A stretch of 64,000 nt of DNA from an unicellular cyanobacterium SU3 (lineage in GTDB: Bacteria > Cyanobacteriota > Cyanobacteriia > Cyanobacteriales > Microcystaceae), in the NCBI GenBank assembly GCA_002172675.1, contig NETF01000051.1, positions 106,679 through 170,678 of the forward strand, in the 5' to 3' direction. Shown piece after piece: positions 63,939-64,000 of the stretch. A program made the translations under genes and the position numbers. The notes under the pieces were generated by a model, which did no database searches, was not told the DNA's origin, and saw only the letters and a list, made by a program, of their open reading frames with translations. Each line of letters starts with the position of its first letter. Position 1 is the first letter of the stretch.

Positions 63939-63999
63939 CAATGGAACGTAAATGGTCAAGTCCATAGCGAAAAAGACTTCTTTCTCTTCGTCCATGTTT
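63874..63999 (-). mobile_element. Insertion-sequence transposase, C-terminal end
   Basis: The minus-strand frame from 63999 to the stop at 63874-63876 reads KHGRRERSLFRYGLDHLRS and ends FLSCT-stop. This resembles the C-terminus of an IS4-type cyanobacterial transposase. It enters from beyond the window's right edge and has interrupted the Roco gene. The IS end must lie near 63865-63874. The family assignment is tentative. Confidence 0.6.
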
Positions 64000-64000
64000 T

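Overview
The window looks like chromosome of a unicellular, low-GC cyanobacterium of the Crocosphaera/Cyanothece kind. Reasons: the HIP1 octamer GCGATCGC recurs throughout; cyanobacteria-specific families are present (LdpA, Ycf45-type R3H ATPase, SbtA/SbtB, DUF1830, DUF4079, a PSII high-light-acclimation radical SAM protein, ethylene-receptor-like kinase, FutA, SLH/OprB iron porin); and AT-rich spacers carry short dispersed repeats. A NifX/NifB-like protein would fit a diazotroph but does not prove it. I saw no rRNA, tRNA or CRISPR array.

Layout. 1-5.3 kb: end of tldD; an MNT/HEPN toxin-antitoxin pair with a nonsense codon in HEPN, bracketed by stem-loop repeats; a PEP-CTERM protein; an outer-membrane protein gene split by an in-frame TAG; an IS1-type relic fused to a group II intron 3' end; and yciH/SUI1. 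5.4-10 kb: a signalling pair, an ethylene-receptor-like hybrid kinase with a phytochrome-type GAF domain next to a REC-GGDEF-EAL protein. 10-13 kb: a pentapeptide-repeat/transmembrane/coiled-coil protein flanked by identical palindromes. 13-24.5 kb: housekeeping and signalling genes (TVP38, Ycf45, LdpA, hybrid kinase, Ctp protease, ClC channel with CBS and USP domains). 25-37 kb: mixed genes (frameshifted Uma2, sulfotransferase, LCP, phosphohexomutase, DoxX, ArsR, pentapeptide protein, small membrane proteins, L9, oxidoreductase, MlaE, UspA).

38-41 kb: a GC-richer carbon-uptake island with sbtA, a small one-helix protein and divergent sbtB. 43-48 kb: an iron-uptake block (FutA, SLH porin with a Fur-box-like site, FeoA, two-domain multicopper oxidase, helical lipoprotein). 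48.5-60 kb: mixed genes including upp, a dihydroorotase homologue lacking metal ligands, an AAA-like protein with a conflict-system-type N-terminus, a ROK kinase and a B12-type radical SAM protein. 60-64 kb: Uma2, RelE-type and VapBC-type toxin-antitoxin pairs, then a Roco gene cut by an insertion sequence that leaves the window.

Together the window mixes photosynthesis and carbon/iron acquisition genes with genome-plasticity debris. At least six genes are visibly broken (HEPN, outer-membrane protein, IS1 relic, one Uma2, a kinase/TPR remnant, Roco).
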